Source: Rhinatrema bivittatum (Eukaryota > Chordata > Amphibia > Gymnophiona > Rhinatrematidae). From it: a DNA stretch of 64,000 nt. Location: positions 406,104,531 through 406,168,530 of the forward strand of contig NC_042618.1 in NCBI RefSeq assembly GCF_901001135.1, given 5' to 3'. A program made the position numbers and the translations under genes. Positions 52,367 through 63,330 of this stretch are shown here, one piece after another (positions within the stretch are counted from its first letter, which is position 1; each line of letters starts with the position of its first letter). The notes below the pieces were generated by a model. It did no database searches. It worked only from the letters and a program-made list of their open reading frames with translations, and was not told the origin of the DNA.

Positions 52367-52499
52367 CACGGCTTCATCTTCAGGCACCACCAGTCCCATT
52401 CTTCAGTCACTGTGGGATAGGGTTCCTCTCTTTCTTTGGCTGCTACAGGATGGGAACCATGGCAGCCATCCTGTAGGCCTCTTCTTCTGGTGTTGGGCT

Positions 52500-52660
52500 A
52501 CACCACTGTTCCAGATTGTGAACTGGTTAAAAGACAGGAAATAGAGAGTAAGACTAACTGATCGGTTCTCTCAATAGAGGCTGGTAAATAGTGTAATGCC
52601 CCAGTGATCCACACTGGAACCAGTCCTTTTTGATCTTCTTCTATAACAATCGCTATTTAG
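52500..52660 (+). mobile_element. CR1-like LINE ORF2 fragment
   Basis: NWLKDRK (52521), stop-broken VRLTDRFSQ, then 'PQ*STLEPVLFD' where the family has PQGSVLGPVLF. This is RT motif B region of a CR1-like copy, truncated on both sides. Confidence 0.6.
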
Positions 52661-52730
52661 CGCTTTCTAGAGTTGAACAACAAGAGGCATCTAATATACT
52701 ATTCATGTAGTTTATAGAGAGGTTCCCTAA

Positions 52731-52897
52731 GGGGCAGATTTTCAAAGGGGTTCGCACGTAAGATACGCACATACCCCCCGAAAACCTGCCCCAAGCTCCC
52801 CCTGCGCACGCCGATCTATTAAAATACAGCGCACTCTTTTTTGCACCAGTCATGCGAACAAAAGTACGTGCGGGCGTACTTTTTTAAAATCTACCCC
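52731..52897. mobile_element. 167-bp MITE with TSD TAA
   Basis: GGGGCAGATTTTCAAAGGGG left, TTTTTTAAAATCTACCCC right, flanked by TAA at 52728-52730 and 52898-52900. TAA is the classic PIF/Harbinger target. The left 60 bp match the start of the element at 39930. Confidence 0.75.
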
Positions 52898-52900
52898 TAA

Positions 52901-53065
52901 ATGTCTATATGTTTCTGTTAATTACTTAACAAAATAAAACAATATTTATTAATTTTAAAATTGCTCAAGCAACAGCGAGCAGTTTTCACCAGTTTAATTA
53001 TATGCATGTAATTCACTCTCCTACCCCCACTCAAACAAGCCCCAGGAATGCCAACTATAAGAGAA
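52901..53065. other. no feature seen
   Basis: Short AT-rich stretch between two DNA elements. Confidence 0.4.
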
Positions 53066-53068
53066 TAA

Positions 53069-53920
53069 GGGGCTGATGTTATAAAGTGCGCTGAAGCCGC
53101 CATGGGTTTGTACATGCGTTTTCCTGCGCAAAGCCCTATATGGATATGTAACAAGGGTTTTGTGCATGGGGAAAAGCATGTATAAATGTGTTTATTGACC
53201 TGTTGTTGTTTTTTTTTGCATGAGTGCATGCTAATGGCATGCAAAGGAGGCGATTATCTATTCACGAGCCATGCAGGGAACCGCGCTAGAAGATAAAAAC
53301 CCTCATTACAAAAACCTGTATTAGCATTTCTAGCAGCACAGTCAGGGCATGAGTTAAGAGACAGCGTCCGCCTTGGGGGGCCATTTTGTTCCATTGCTTG
53401 CATTGGTGTGTTGTGGTTGCGTGTCCATGCGGCTCTGGTGTTAGTACTATGGAGACTTCTGATTGTGTCCAGCTGTTCCTGATGCTGTGGTATATCTTGG
53501 GGGTTCACCAAAGGATGAAAGTAGCAGAAGGCTTGGCAGGTGACAGAGGTCGTGGCATGCGGTGTGAATTATCACTCGTTGTTACATTTGCCATGTTTTC
53601 TGCAGCTCACAGTTATTAGAAATATATGCATTCCTATTCCAGGCTCATAAACTCGCTAAATCAGGGAGACCCGGTCGCTCGCCCCATTTGCTTTTATGTG
53701 CATATGTTCGATGTGGCTGTAGCTGCTTATCACATAGGGCCTTACGGCGCATATGTACCTGCATTTCCTCATGAGTGTGCGGATCTGTGCGCGTAAACCA
53801 TTTGCATAATTTTTTTTTTTTTTTAATCCCACGGAGGCACCAGCTTCAGCCACATGCAATGATCAACCCTGCACTCACGACTAGCGCCTGTTTCTCCGGG
53901 GGTCTTATTACATCGGCCCC
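53069..53920. mobile_element. 852-bp MITE-like element with TSD TAA
   Basis: GGGGCTGATGTTATAAAG left and TCTTATTACATCGGCCCC right are inverted, with TAA on both sides (53066-53068, 53921-53923). The interior shows paired segments such as TGTACATGCG/CGCATATGTACC. Open frames inside have no transposase motifs, so it is non-autonomous. Ends and TSD fit PIF/Harbinger. Confidence 0.7.
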
Positions 53921-53955
53921 TAAGTATGGCCACTTAGTGAAACTGCAAAGCTATT

Positions 53956-54731
53956 AGGGGTGTGCATTTGTTTTCTGACAAGATAAAAAACGCAACAAAA
54001 CACTGTTTCATCTCTTTGGGTTGGAAAAGAAAGCAAAAAGAAAATCCCAATGAAATTCATTGTTTGTTTGTTTTGGGTTTTTTTTATTGCATAATGCAGC
54101 CTCGGGCCCCAGGGTCTGTATCCCACCAGTGCCAAACTCTCTCTCCCCCCCCCCCCCCCCCCCGCAGCACTGCCAAAATAAAACAATTAACTTGCACAAG
54201 GTCTTCCCCTATCCCCACCTCTCTCCCCCCCCCTCCCGGATGCAGCTTACCCCATCCACAGGGTTCCAGTTGACCAAATGGATCAGAAGCAATCCCCAGT
54301 CACGCCTGCCCAGCTGGGTCCCAATTTGAAAATGGCACCAATGGGCTCTAAGGCCGGCACCATTTTTTTATTCAGCCGGCTAGCAACATTTTCATATCAG
54401 GACCCGATGGTACAGGAGCCACTGGGGATTTTCTTCTGCCCCATTTGGACTACTGGAGCCCCATGAATGGAGTAAGCTGTGTCTGGGGGGGGGGGGGGAT
54501 TAGGTAAAAGCCCCACAGAGGTTAAATAGTTTTATTTTGGTGGCACTCAGTGTGTTGGGAGGAGGGGGGCGTATTTGGCTGGGGAGGGGGAAATCTGACT
54601 CTTTCCTTCCTTTTTGCATTTTTTCTGTTTTGATGTTCAGTTTGGTGTTTGTTTAGATTTAAATAAACAAACCAAAATAAATGTCAAACTAAATGAAAAA
54701 TATATTTTAAAAAAATATTTACATGCGTATC
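53956..54731. mobile_element. non-autonomous hAT-like element
   Basis: AGGGGTGTGCATTTGTTT left, ACATGCGTATCCCT right (inverse AGGGATACGCATGT). Subterminal TTTGTTTGTTTTG and its inverse AAATAAACAAACC mirror each other. The centre (CAATTTGAAAATGGCACC) relates it to 21640-22212. A clear 8-bp TSD is not visible. Long C-run at 54147-54163, G-run at 54486-54499. Confidence 0.5.
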
Positions 54732-55244
54732 CCTGGGGACTATATTTAGCCATTTTGCAGGGTGCAATTTTTTTCCCTTGGGGGGATCTAGCCAGTTAAA
54801 TGACTTTTAAAGATTGCCCTCAAAGTGCATTCTTGTGACACCTGATGAGAATCTGTAAACTAGAGCCTCTGATTTACTTAGATTAACAAAAGTAAGAGTA
54901 ACTACACTTTAAAAAAAATACTTTCACTTCAGGCATGAAACTAAAATTGCAAAGAATGAAAGGAGAATTGTTAATTATTTTATTTAACTGCCAACATAAT
55001 TACTTAAAAATGGGTTGGTTAGGACTACTGCTTTAATATCTGAACAGAACAGCAATGAGGAAGTCATAATGTGGAACCAGAAGACAAAAAAAAGCAAATC
55101 CTCCAGAATTAAACAGAGAAAAATGAACTGAATAACATTCCTAAAAAGCAGATACTCCTGTTCCAAAGAACATTTTTCTTGTACAGTGGAATTTTTTCTT
55201 TAACTTTCTCATTAACTCTTCATAATACCAGTAGCTATGTTCAT
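54732..55244. other. intergenic sequence, no gene seen
   Basis: AT-rich; no repeat recognised. Confidence 0.4.
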
Positions 55245-55247
55245 TTA

Positions 55248-55908
55248 GGGGTAGATTTTTAAACAAGGCGCGTTGGCGTATTTTTGTTGGCGCTCCAGGC
55301 GCCAACAAAAGTACGCGGGATTTTAGTAGATACGTGTGGAGCCGCGCGTATCCACTAAAATCCTGGATCGGTGCGCGCAAGGATATGAATTCTGTATAGC
55401 CGGCGTGCGCCGAGCCGCGCTGTTCCCTCCAAGGCTGCTCCGAAATCGGAGCGGCCTTGGAGGGAATCCTCTAACGCCCTCCCCTCATCTTCCCCTCCCT
55501 TCCTCTATCTAACCCACCCGCCTGGCCCTGTCTACACCCCCCCCTTACCTTTCTCCGGGGATCTACGCCTCCCGGAGGGAGAAGTAAATCCCCGCGCGCC
55601 AGCGAGCCTGTTGCGCGCCGGGCCGCGACCTGGGGGCAGGTACGGAGGCGCGGCCACGCCCCCGGCCGTAGCCACGCCCCCGTACCCGCCCCCAAAACGC
55701 TGCCGACACGCCCCTGAAACGCCGTGACGACCGGGCCCGCCCCTGACACGCCCCCCTCGGAGAACCCCGGGACTTACGCGAGTCCCGGGGCTCTGCGCGC
55801 GCCGGTAGGCCTATGTAAAATAGGCTTACCGGCGCACAGGGCCCTGCTCGCCTAAATCCGCCCGGTTTTGGGCGGATTTAGGCGAGCAGGGCTCTGAAAA
55901 TCCGCCCC
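55248..55908. mobile_element. CpG-rich palindromic element, TSD TTA/ATA
   Basis: GGGGTAGATTTTTAAAC left, CTGAAAATCCGCCCC right, flanked by TTA and ATA. Hairpins: TTCCCTCCAAGGCTGCTCCG with CGGAGCGGCCTTGGAGGGAA (55423-55465), and CTGCTCGCCTAAATCCGCCC with GGGCGGATTTAGGCGAGCAG (55843-55890). It has many CpG sites. The 92-codon minus frame is compositional. Confidence 0.65.
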
Positions 55909-55964
55909 ATAGATTATGAATATGAGAATTTGTAGTTATTGAAATAATGTTAGCTAAAACAGGG

Positions 55965-56135
55965 ATGGTGGACTCCAGTCCTGGAATACTGCAAACAGAT
56001 GTTTTTCAAGCTAGTCAGATTATGCAAATTAGCCTAGCTCTTGGATCAAATATATTTCATGAATATTCCTGGTAGAACTCCTGAAAACCAGATCTGTTTG
56101 TTGTTTGCAAGGACTAGAGTTCGCCACTCCTGAGA
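55965..56135. mobile_element. one-sided copy of the palindromic repeat family
   Basis: ACTCCAGTCCTGGAATACTG, ATTATGCAAATTAGCC, CATGAATATTCCTGGTAG, GAAAACCAGATCTGTTTG and GGACTAGAGTTCGCCACTCC: the outer parts are roughly inverted. Related to 47845-48135 and 48290-48430. Confidence 0.5.
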
Positions 56136-57669
56136 TAGAACTTAACTTAATGCATCTGTGATGGGCTCAGTTATCCTTATCCTCTCTTCATCAGGTCTGT
56201 GAAGAAACAGCGCAGAAACAGTAGTTATCCAGGTCTTAGGCTGCTTGCGTATGCCACTGCAACTCAGTAAAGGGACAGACTGGGGAAGGATGCCAGATGT
56301 GATGAGACAGTTAAATGTTACAGTAGAAAGGGCAGATATCTAATAATGGGTGAGAATGCCAATTTCCTTATTATCCTTTTGTATTTCAAAGTGTTTGCTC
56401 ATCCTATAATTTCAAAAGAAAGGTATGAGCTAAATCCAAATAAATATTATATTGGCCACAACATCTAATGTATAATTTGACTAAATTGGATTGTAATTAT
56501 TGGCTTCCTTCACTTAATAATTTAATCAGTACCTTCACTGATTAATTAAATTGTAAAATGAAGGAGCAACACAGTTAATCCCACCTTCTCAAAATAAGTA
56601 GTTGACTTTAGCAAGGGTTTTTTTCTTCTATGTTTTTCATGGCACTAAAGAGATTTTCAGGCTTAATTGTTTGTTACACCATAGAAAGGGTGATTTGCTG
56701 ACAATACCAATGCATATAATAGTCTCATCTTTCAAGGTTCCTCAGTCACATTTGCAGAAAAGTAGAGCAACAGCTTTTAGGGCACAAAAAAAAGAGATAA
56801 CGTTAAATCTGATCAGCTTTAAATATGTTCTATGACCATTCATTTCCCATTGAGTTTTTTATGATTTACCCTTTGGGCAGAGATGGACTGAGAACAGATC
56901 ATGAAACATGTTTGTTGTGTTAGCCTCTCCTAGCATCTTATTCAGTCCTTGGCACCCTGCTCCCAGGTCTGTTATGTGTAAATAACCATGACTTTTATCA
57001 GACTTAACCTCTACCCATTGAGAACAAGGTCGTCATTTGTTCATGCAGTAGGAGCTGGCTGCATAAGGAGGTTTGTGCTTTTAAGTTTTGGTGATGACGT
57101 CAGTGACATATATTGGCCATAAAAAGTGTGAGGTTTGCAATGAATACATGCCTTTGGCTCTTCTTGGGTTTTGTTTTGTTTTTTTTTCATTTTACACTGG
57201 GTTTTAGCTGTCAGCTGTTATGTTGCTCTCTGGTGCAGAAGCCAGTGGTTTAACATGTTTTCTATGAGGGCGTAAACTATCTTCTTAACTCCTAGGCTTC
57301 TTTCTGAGGAGCCCCTGGGAGGATCATGTGGACTCATGTAAAGAAGATCAGAGTTATCGGAAGTCTCATAATCTGAAGGGAATATCTGCCAGTACGAATG
57401 ACTTGTACTGAATTTTGCCAGAAGGAGACCTGTTCGCTCCAAGGAGATGTCATTGCTGCTATATCTTTATATTTTGTTGCCTGCCTGTATACTTTACTGC
57501 TGTACCTGTAGCTTGATATTTTGTTGAAGATACTCCTTTTTTTTTTTTTACTTAAATTTGTTTTGGCAAGGTGGAACCAACAATTCAGTTTGCACTGAGT
57601 TCTTTTCCAGTGTTTGGGTTTGCCCGAGGTGAATGTGGTCAGCCGGTTGGTGTTGAAAAAAAACACTTA
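56136..57669. other. unclassified sequence, no gene seen
   Basis: It holds TGATGACGTCA (57091-57101) and CATATATTGGCCATAAAAAG (57108-57127), which resemble a CRE and a TATA box, and T-runs near 57177 and 57537. This could be an old promoter-bearing retroelement piece; no coding signature supports it. Confidence 0.35.
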
Positions 57670-57674
57670 GGGGT
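57670..57674. repeat. 5-bp TSD of LTR, left
   Basis: GGGGT, repeated at 59203-59207. Confidence 0.8.
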
Positions 57675-57917
57675 TGTTGCGTCCGTCGGTCTCAGACGGC
57701 TTCAACCTCTGTGCCTCACCTTTCTTTCTGCTCTCCCTGCTAGCCTTGGGAAGATGGCTACCGCCGCGTCTGCATGCCGCTCTCTCCGTCGTCCCCGGAA
57801 CGGCTATGGCAAGGCTATCCGCCATGTTTTTCCCGAGGGCCTCCCTAGGGTGCGTGCGCACGCCATCCACATCTTTATCCACGTCATGGCGGGAACCTCG
57901 GGGGCGTCCCCCTCGAG

Positions 57918-57943
57918 TGACGTCACGCCATCCGGGTATTTAG
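57918..57943 (+). promoter_or_regulatory. predicted LTR core promoter (CRE + TATA-like)
   Basis: Palindromic TGACGTCA followed 11 bp later by GTATTTAGCC. Spacing and position are plausible for an LTR U3; function is inferred. Confidence 0.4.
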
Positions 57944-58231
57944 CCTGCCTTTCCTTTGCTAACAAATCGAGTTAGCAAGGATTGGTTTGGCTGGAATGCC
58001 TCCAGTCTGAGCTACTCTGCAGCTTCTGTGCTGCCACTGGAAGCTCTCTCTGCCCTTCAGGGTATTTCATCTAACCTGGGTACCCGCTCCTTGGGGGCTC
58101 TTTGCTTTCTTTCAGGTGACTATCTGGGATACAAGGTACTCGCTCCTCCAGGGCCTGCTCTCCCTGCCTTGGTGCCTGTAATCCAACTACTTCTGCCTGC
58201 TGGAATCTACATCTATGCAGCTACCAACTTA

Positions 58232-58871
58232 CAGGCCGATACAGTACAGTGCGCTCCAGTGGAGCGCACTGTTAACAGCCATTTGGACGGGTGTTTGACG
58301 CGCTAGCTTTACCCCTTATTCAGCCCGCAACATGCAAATGCATGTTGATGGTCCTATTAGTCATTCCCACATGATACAATAAGTAAAATGTGCAGCCAAG
58401 CCGCACATTTTACTTTAAGAAATTAGTGCCTACCCAAAGGTAGGCGTTAATTTCTGCCGGCACCGGGGAAGTGCACAGAAAAGCAGTAAAAACTGCTTTT
58501 CTGTGCACCCTCCAACTTAATATCATGGCGATATTAAGTCGGAGATCCCAAAAGTTAAAAAAAGTTAAAAATTTTTAAAAAAAATGTTTAAATGGGCCCG
58601 CAGCCCGTGGGTTGAAAACCGGATGCTCAATTTTGCCGGTCTGGTTTCCAAACCCATGGCTGTCAGCGGGTTTGAGAACCGACGACGGCAAAATTGAGCG
58701 TTGGCTGTCAAAGTTGCTGACAGCCGCCGCTCCTGTCCAAAAAGAGGCGCTAGGGACGCGTTCGTGTCCCTAGCACCTCTTTTTACCGCGGACCCTAATT
58801 TTAATAAATTAAGTTACTGAATTGCGCGCACAGAAGAGCCACTCTCCCGCGATTTTTACTATGTCAGCCCG
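58232..58871. mobile_element. palindromic DNA element nested in LTR
   Basis: Left end CAGGCCGATACAGTACAG equals that of 26612-27809; the right end TACTATGTCAGCCCG is a diverged inverse. Flanks TTA and ATA. Inner inverted blocks: GTGCGCTCCAGTGGAGCGCAC (perfect palindrome core), AAAAGCAGTAAAAACTGCTTTT, and CCTAGC-CC..GGGACACGAACGCG-type pairs. No coding capacity. Confidence 0.65.
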
Positions 58872-59202
58872 ATAGTGAGTAATCTAACCTTTATCAGTCT
58901 GTCATCTACAGCTCTGCACTGGGAACCTGCAACCGGAACTCCCTATACTACCGTGTGCTGCTAACATCTACCATTGAGAGACAGGTCTCCTCTGCCGAGG
59001 GTCCCTGAACTGCTACTACTGGATCACTTCACTACTGCCACCTCTGGTGGTATCATCCAGCTGTATAATAAAAAGACAAATCTCTGTGTTTGCGTGTCTC
59101 GAGTCTAGCCTAGTACTGTGGTTCCTCACGGGGCTCCTCCCCATGGGAGTGGCCATAACCACAGTACCCAAGAATCCACTCCAACACCTCAAAACCATAA
59201 CA

Positions 59203-59207
59203 GGGGT
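59203..59207. repeat. 5-bp TSD of LTR, right
   Basis: GGGGT, exact copy of 57670-57674. Confidence 0.8.
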
Positions 59208-59630
59208 TTACTGCTCAAGCCACAGAGGAGAAAGTGTCCCTACTTTCTAATGAGATCAACTTGGGAGCACAGTACACTATAACAACTGCTAGACCACCCT
59301 GCTCAAGGCCAGAGAAGAAGTTTGGACGTTCTTTTATCAGTACCTGCTTATATTTTATGTTTCCTAAGTTGAGGGTTACAGTATGTTAAAAACAAGCATA
59401 CACTAAAGCAATCTACAGATGGCTAAATCCCATCTACATGCTAATTCATAGCGGTATATTTCTGATAGTCTTTGAGCAAAATACTATGCACAGTATAGAC
59501 TTGCCTTCTCAGCAAAAGGCAGTGAAAAGGCAGAATGCACATTTGGGAAAGAAGCAAGTAGTAATGGTACTCTAAAGGCACATCTGCTACTGGAATGAGC
59601 AGTTGCCTTAATGAAGTTAACAAGGAACAT
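59208..59630. other. no feature seen
   Basis: AT-rich; no coding signature. Confidence 0.4.
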
Positions 59631-59634
59631 TTAA

Positions 59635-59948
59635 AACAAATTGGAAAACATTTTTCACTCAATGCACAATTAAGCTCTGGAATTAATTGCCAGAGGATGT
59701 GGCTAAGGCAGCTAGAGTAGCTGGGTTTAAAAAAAGTTTGGAGAAGTTCCTGGAGAAGTCTATAAACTGCTGTTAATCAATAGGGAACAGCCGCTCCTTG
59801 TTGCCAGCATTAGTAGCATGAGATCTATTTAATTAATGTTTGAGTACTTGCCACGTACTTGTGACTTGGATTGGCCACTGTTGGAAACAGGATACTGGGC
59901 ATGATGGACCCTTGATCTGACCCAGTATGGCATCTCTTACGTTCTTAA
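59635..59948 (+). mobile_element. CR1 LINE 3' part
   Basis: TTTTTCACTCAATGCACAAT, GAATTAATTGCCAGAGGATG, AACAGGATACTGGGCATGAT and TTACGTTCTTA at the end. The ORF tail has no open frame. Confidence 0.85.
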
Positions 59949-61730
59949 GCCAGTAGCACATGGGTGCGAATATAATCAAATTGAAATTGTTAGCCCACAT
60001 TAGTCAGATGGAAACCCTAGAATGCAGCATAGTGCATACTAACTAGATCACAGGTGCATAATTATAGGATGAGCTCTGCTTACAAATCTGTGCAATAACA
60101 TTTATTCCGTATAAATTATTGAACAGTGCACAGAACATTACACAGCTCATGTAGTTAATGATTATAGTTCACAGTCTAGGTCAGATACAATTAGATGTTG
60201 TATTAAAATACCTTTTCAGAACCATTTATTCTGATTTAATTACTTAAAATGATGTGTGACAAGTAATGCTTTCAAGAAATAAAAGATTATTTGAGTGGGC
60301 TCTTTATGTTAAGATAAAAAAATTAATCATTTAAAAAATTTAAATGACTAGTTCATTCTTTAAAATTATGATTAAATGATTAATCAGCTAAATAATTTTC
60401 TGTTATTAATATGCAGTTGATAAATTAGTGGAAGCTGAGACCTGGAGCTTCACATGCTACACAGCATTTTTCTAAAACTAGTCTTGTCTTATTCTAATTT
60501 CATATTGAATTACTGCACCTATTTACAATCGTTTTAATAGGGACTGCCTGATAGTAGATACGGATGTAAAGCAGAAATATCAAGCACTGGTGCTCAAGGG
60601 CTGTTTTTCAGGACAGCCCCAATGAATATTTGGGCAATAGTTCCAGCTTACGGTCCATTTACACATGTTGGTTATCTTGAACACTAGACCTATTCGCCAC
60701 CATTGGGGACTGGAATTTGAAGAATTGGAGTCACTAGCTATCACCTGCAATTTGCTGATCCACAAGAAATGCGTTGGCTTCAGTCCAACTCCTCCGTGGT
60801 CAGGTCTCCACATCGCCTCTAACACTCCAGGTGAAAGTATCAGAAAAGGAGTGGAAAGGCACAGAGGGTAACCTGAACTATACTGTTCTGGTTTTAAAGT
60901 GATCCCTACAGAACAGAATTTGTGTATGTTGGTAGGGTAGAACGGCATAGCCACTGCCAATGCTGTACGTGTTCCATGTGTATTTACAAAAGTTCTTGCA
61001 TGCCTTATTATTGCCAAAGTAACTCTTTTCATAAGCATCAGAAAATATTCACAAATGTTAAAAAGCTCTTGGAACTATGCTATTTTTGATTGACCTATTG
61101 AGGAAGGCAAGCCAGTTTGGATGAAATATTACAGATTTACAGCTTTTGTGCATATGGTTCCACTCAGCATATAATTATTGTCTTGTAGTATTCAGTGCAA
61201 TCATATCCAGCATATGTAGACTGTTCCTTAGGGTTTCGGAAGATCTGTCCTTCAGGGGGTTTCTCTGACCATCTGCTCCTATGTGTTACACAGAGAGGGC
61301 TTAGAAGTAGAAGGGACCTGAAGCTATGGGCAGAGAAGAATTAAAGAATCCTTCAGGAATGTATATGTTCATTCCGCTTTGTTCTGTGTTCTGCTTTTAA
61401 ATTGTTTCTGGCAGAAGCCTAAAGAAAAATATGAAACAGATGTAAAAGAAAATACGGTCTCTTTCAGAAAGACAGGGGGGGGAAAAAAAAAAGAAGACGA
61501 AAACACACTGCCAGGGGATGTCAACTTCTGCACTTTAGGCTTTGATGTCAGAATCCATATCTAAAACTCGATGCATTTAAAAGGGTTGAAAAAGTTCTAA
61601 TTTGCAGAACATGTAAAGAAAAGAAAGCAGCAGAAGAGGTGGGAAAACGTTACACCACAGATTGAGTTTTTCCATCTCTTTCCATCGTCGTATGGGCAAA
61701 AGGGGTTCAAAATTAAATATAAACAGCAGC
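59949..61730. other. intergenic sequence, no gene seen
   Basis: AT-rich to 60540, then a mixed stretch. GCTCAAGGGCTGTTTTTCAG and CCCCAATGAATATTTGGGC near 60592-60640 may belong to the palindromic repeat family. A 152-codon minus frame (60580-61038) has no known motif and I cannot support it as a gene. Confidence 0.4.
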
Positions 61731-61734
61731 AAGC

Positions 61735-61960
61735 CGGAGTTAGTCTGGTCCGGTCCGGTGACACTCCTATGTTCAATTGCTGGTTCAGGTCTTCTACTCT
61801 GCAGGCCAGCCAGGGCTGGGGATGCCTTGGAGGCAGCAATCACGGACCCTGATAGAGGGAGTGTCTGGATTTAGGGCTTGCGATCCCCAGTCTACAGAAG
61901 GAGCCCTCCTGTATGGCTCCCCAGCCAAGGATTGTAACTGCAACGACTGGATTAGGTGAG
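61735..61960 (+). mobile_element. SINE-like repeat
   Basis: GGTTCAGGTCTTCTACTC (B-box-like start), GGCCAGCCAGGGCTGGGGAT and GCCTTGGAGGCAGCAATCAC, shared with the copy at 41295. The 5' A-box part is unclear. Confidence 0.4.
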
Positions 61961-62859
61961 TGGACAGGGGGATATAAAATAGGGCTTAAAAAAATGTTTT
62001 TTTAAAAATCCCGGGCTGTTGTAAATGAAGGCTCGTGTTGCTGGATCTCAGGCCCCAGCTTCATCTGAGCTGGAAGCCCAAAGAAGCAGCAGAAAACAGC
62101 CAGACCCAAAACAGTAAAACAAGCTAAAATAGTTTAGTTTCAAAAACCCCAAATAGCCCATTCTGAATGATCTAGAACTTTTTTTGTTTTTATGTATAAT
62201 CAGGAATGGTGGAAACTCCTGGTGGACTAGGCGGCCACCTAGAACTCCAGAAGCTAGGGGGGACGGGGGCTGCAGCCTAGTGCTTCCACTAGCCCTGCTA
62301 AAATGTGCTTTTCAGGTAGTATTAGTAGTGCAAGACTCTTTCTGGAGTCAGCCTTCAAAGCAGGCAATAGGGGCACCCTCCCAGGAATACAATTGCTCTT
62401 AGTCTCTGCTCCAGATCTGGTCATCCTTGCTTGGTCGAGTCCTGATGCTCTGGCAGAGAGGGATCAGGCTCCAGAGACCCAGCAGTGATGCAGAGATTCG
62501 ACGCTTGCTGATGCTGTTCCACCTCCTGACTCCTACTTCTTTCTTCCAGTGCAATGGAGGCCAATCACTGATGTGCTCCACCTCTCAAAGTCTGCTTCTT
62601 TCTTCTGGTCCCACAGGACCAATTGCCACTGCCAGAAGGAGCAGGAGGTATTGGCGATTGGCCCCGTAGGCTGAAAGAAAGAAGCAGGCCTCGGCAGGTT
62701 CATGCAGCCCAAAGGAGAAGAAGCAGGAGTAGTGCTGGCCAAGTAACCAAGGCTGAAGACCTGGAGGAAGAGCAGCATCTGCCCTACAAACTGGAGAGAG
62801 AGGAGGGCCTAAGGAGGAGGCTGTTGCTGCTGAGAGACAGAACGCAAGCATTGCATTGT
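61961..62859. other. unclassified sequence, no gene seen
   Basis: Purine-rich around 62690-62830. The frame 62623-62871 (82 codons, Arg/Glu-rich) follows from that composition; no motif. Confidence 0.35.
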
Positions 62860-63330
62860 GTATGTGTGTGAGAGAGCATGTGAAAGTGTGTATGTGTGTG
62901 TGTGTGTGTGCGTGTGACAGAGAGAGAGCATATGTGAGAGACATCATGTGTGAAAGAGCATATGCAAGATGGCATTTGTGAGAGTATGTGTGAGCAAGAG
63001 CATATGTGTGTGAGCATGTGAGAGAAAGTGTGTGTGTATAAGTGGGGAGAGCGGGCATGTGTATACATGGGGAAGAAAGCATACATGCAGGTGGGTGTAT
63101 ATGTGGGGGAGAGAGAGAGCGCAAGCAAGTGTTTTACATGTGGGGAGAAAGAGCGTAGGCATGAGCGTAGGCAAGAGCGTAGGCATGATGGGGGAGAGAA
63201 AGCATAAGGCATGTGTATGTATATTTGGGGGAGAGAGAATGGGCATGTTTATGTATATGGTATGTGGGAGAGAGAGAGCAGGCATATGTGTATATGTGGG
63301 AAAGTGTGTATGTGTGTGTGTATGTTAGAT
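62860..63330. repeat. (TG)n / (GAGA)n minisatellite-like region
   Basis: TG runs at 62864-62914 and 63308-63322, then degenerate units of about 30-50 bp containing GTGGGGGAGAGAGAG, AGCATATGTGTG and AGCGTAGGCATG. Frames on the minus strand rich in His, Thr, Leu and Ser (179 and 142 codons) are products of this repeat and not genes. Confidence 0.8.

Larger units (their letters stand above)
57675..59202 (+). mobile_element. solo LTR with perfect 5-bp TSD, holding a DNA element
   Basis: TGTTGCGTCCGTCGG at the left, CAAAACCATAACA at the right (TG..CA), flanked by GGGGT on both sides. It contains a CRE-like TGACGTCA (57918-57925), a TATA-like GTATTTAG (57936-57943) and a polyadenylation signal AATAAA (59067-59072), in the order expected for a plus-strand LTR. 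With the nested DNA element removed it is about 890 bp. No internal region is present, so it most likely arose by LTR-LTR recombination. Confidence 0.8.

Noticed and set aside
55141..55240. Possible terminator-like hairpins and T-runs
   Set aside because: In eukaryotic intergenic DNA there is no basis to call intrinsic terminators.
57571..57975. 134-codon plus-strand frame beginning before the LTR
   Set aside because: It crosses the LTR border and TSD, so it cannot be an ancestral gene; the GC-rich LTR leader explains the open frame.
60580..61038. 152-codon minus-strand frame as a candidate gene
   Set aside because: No recognisable domain, no splice or promoter context; within chance for this length of sequence.
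62585..63212. Long His/Thr/Leu-rich frames on the minus strand
   Set aside because: Generated by TG/GAGA simple repeats; no domain, and overlapping frames on both strands have similar length.
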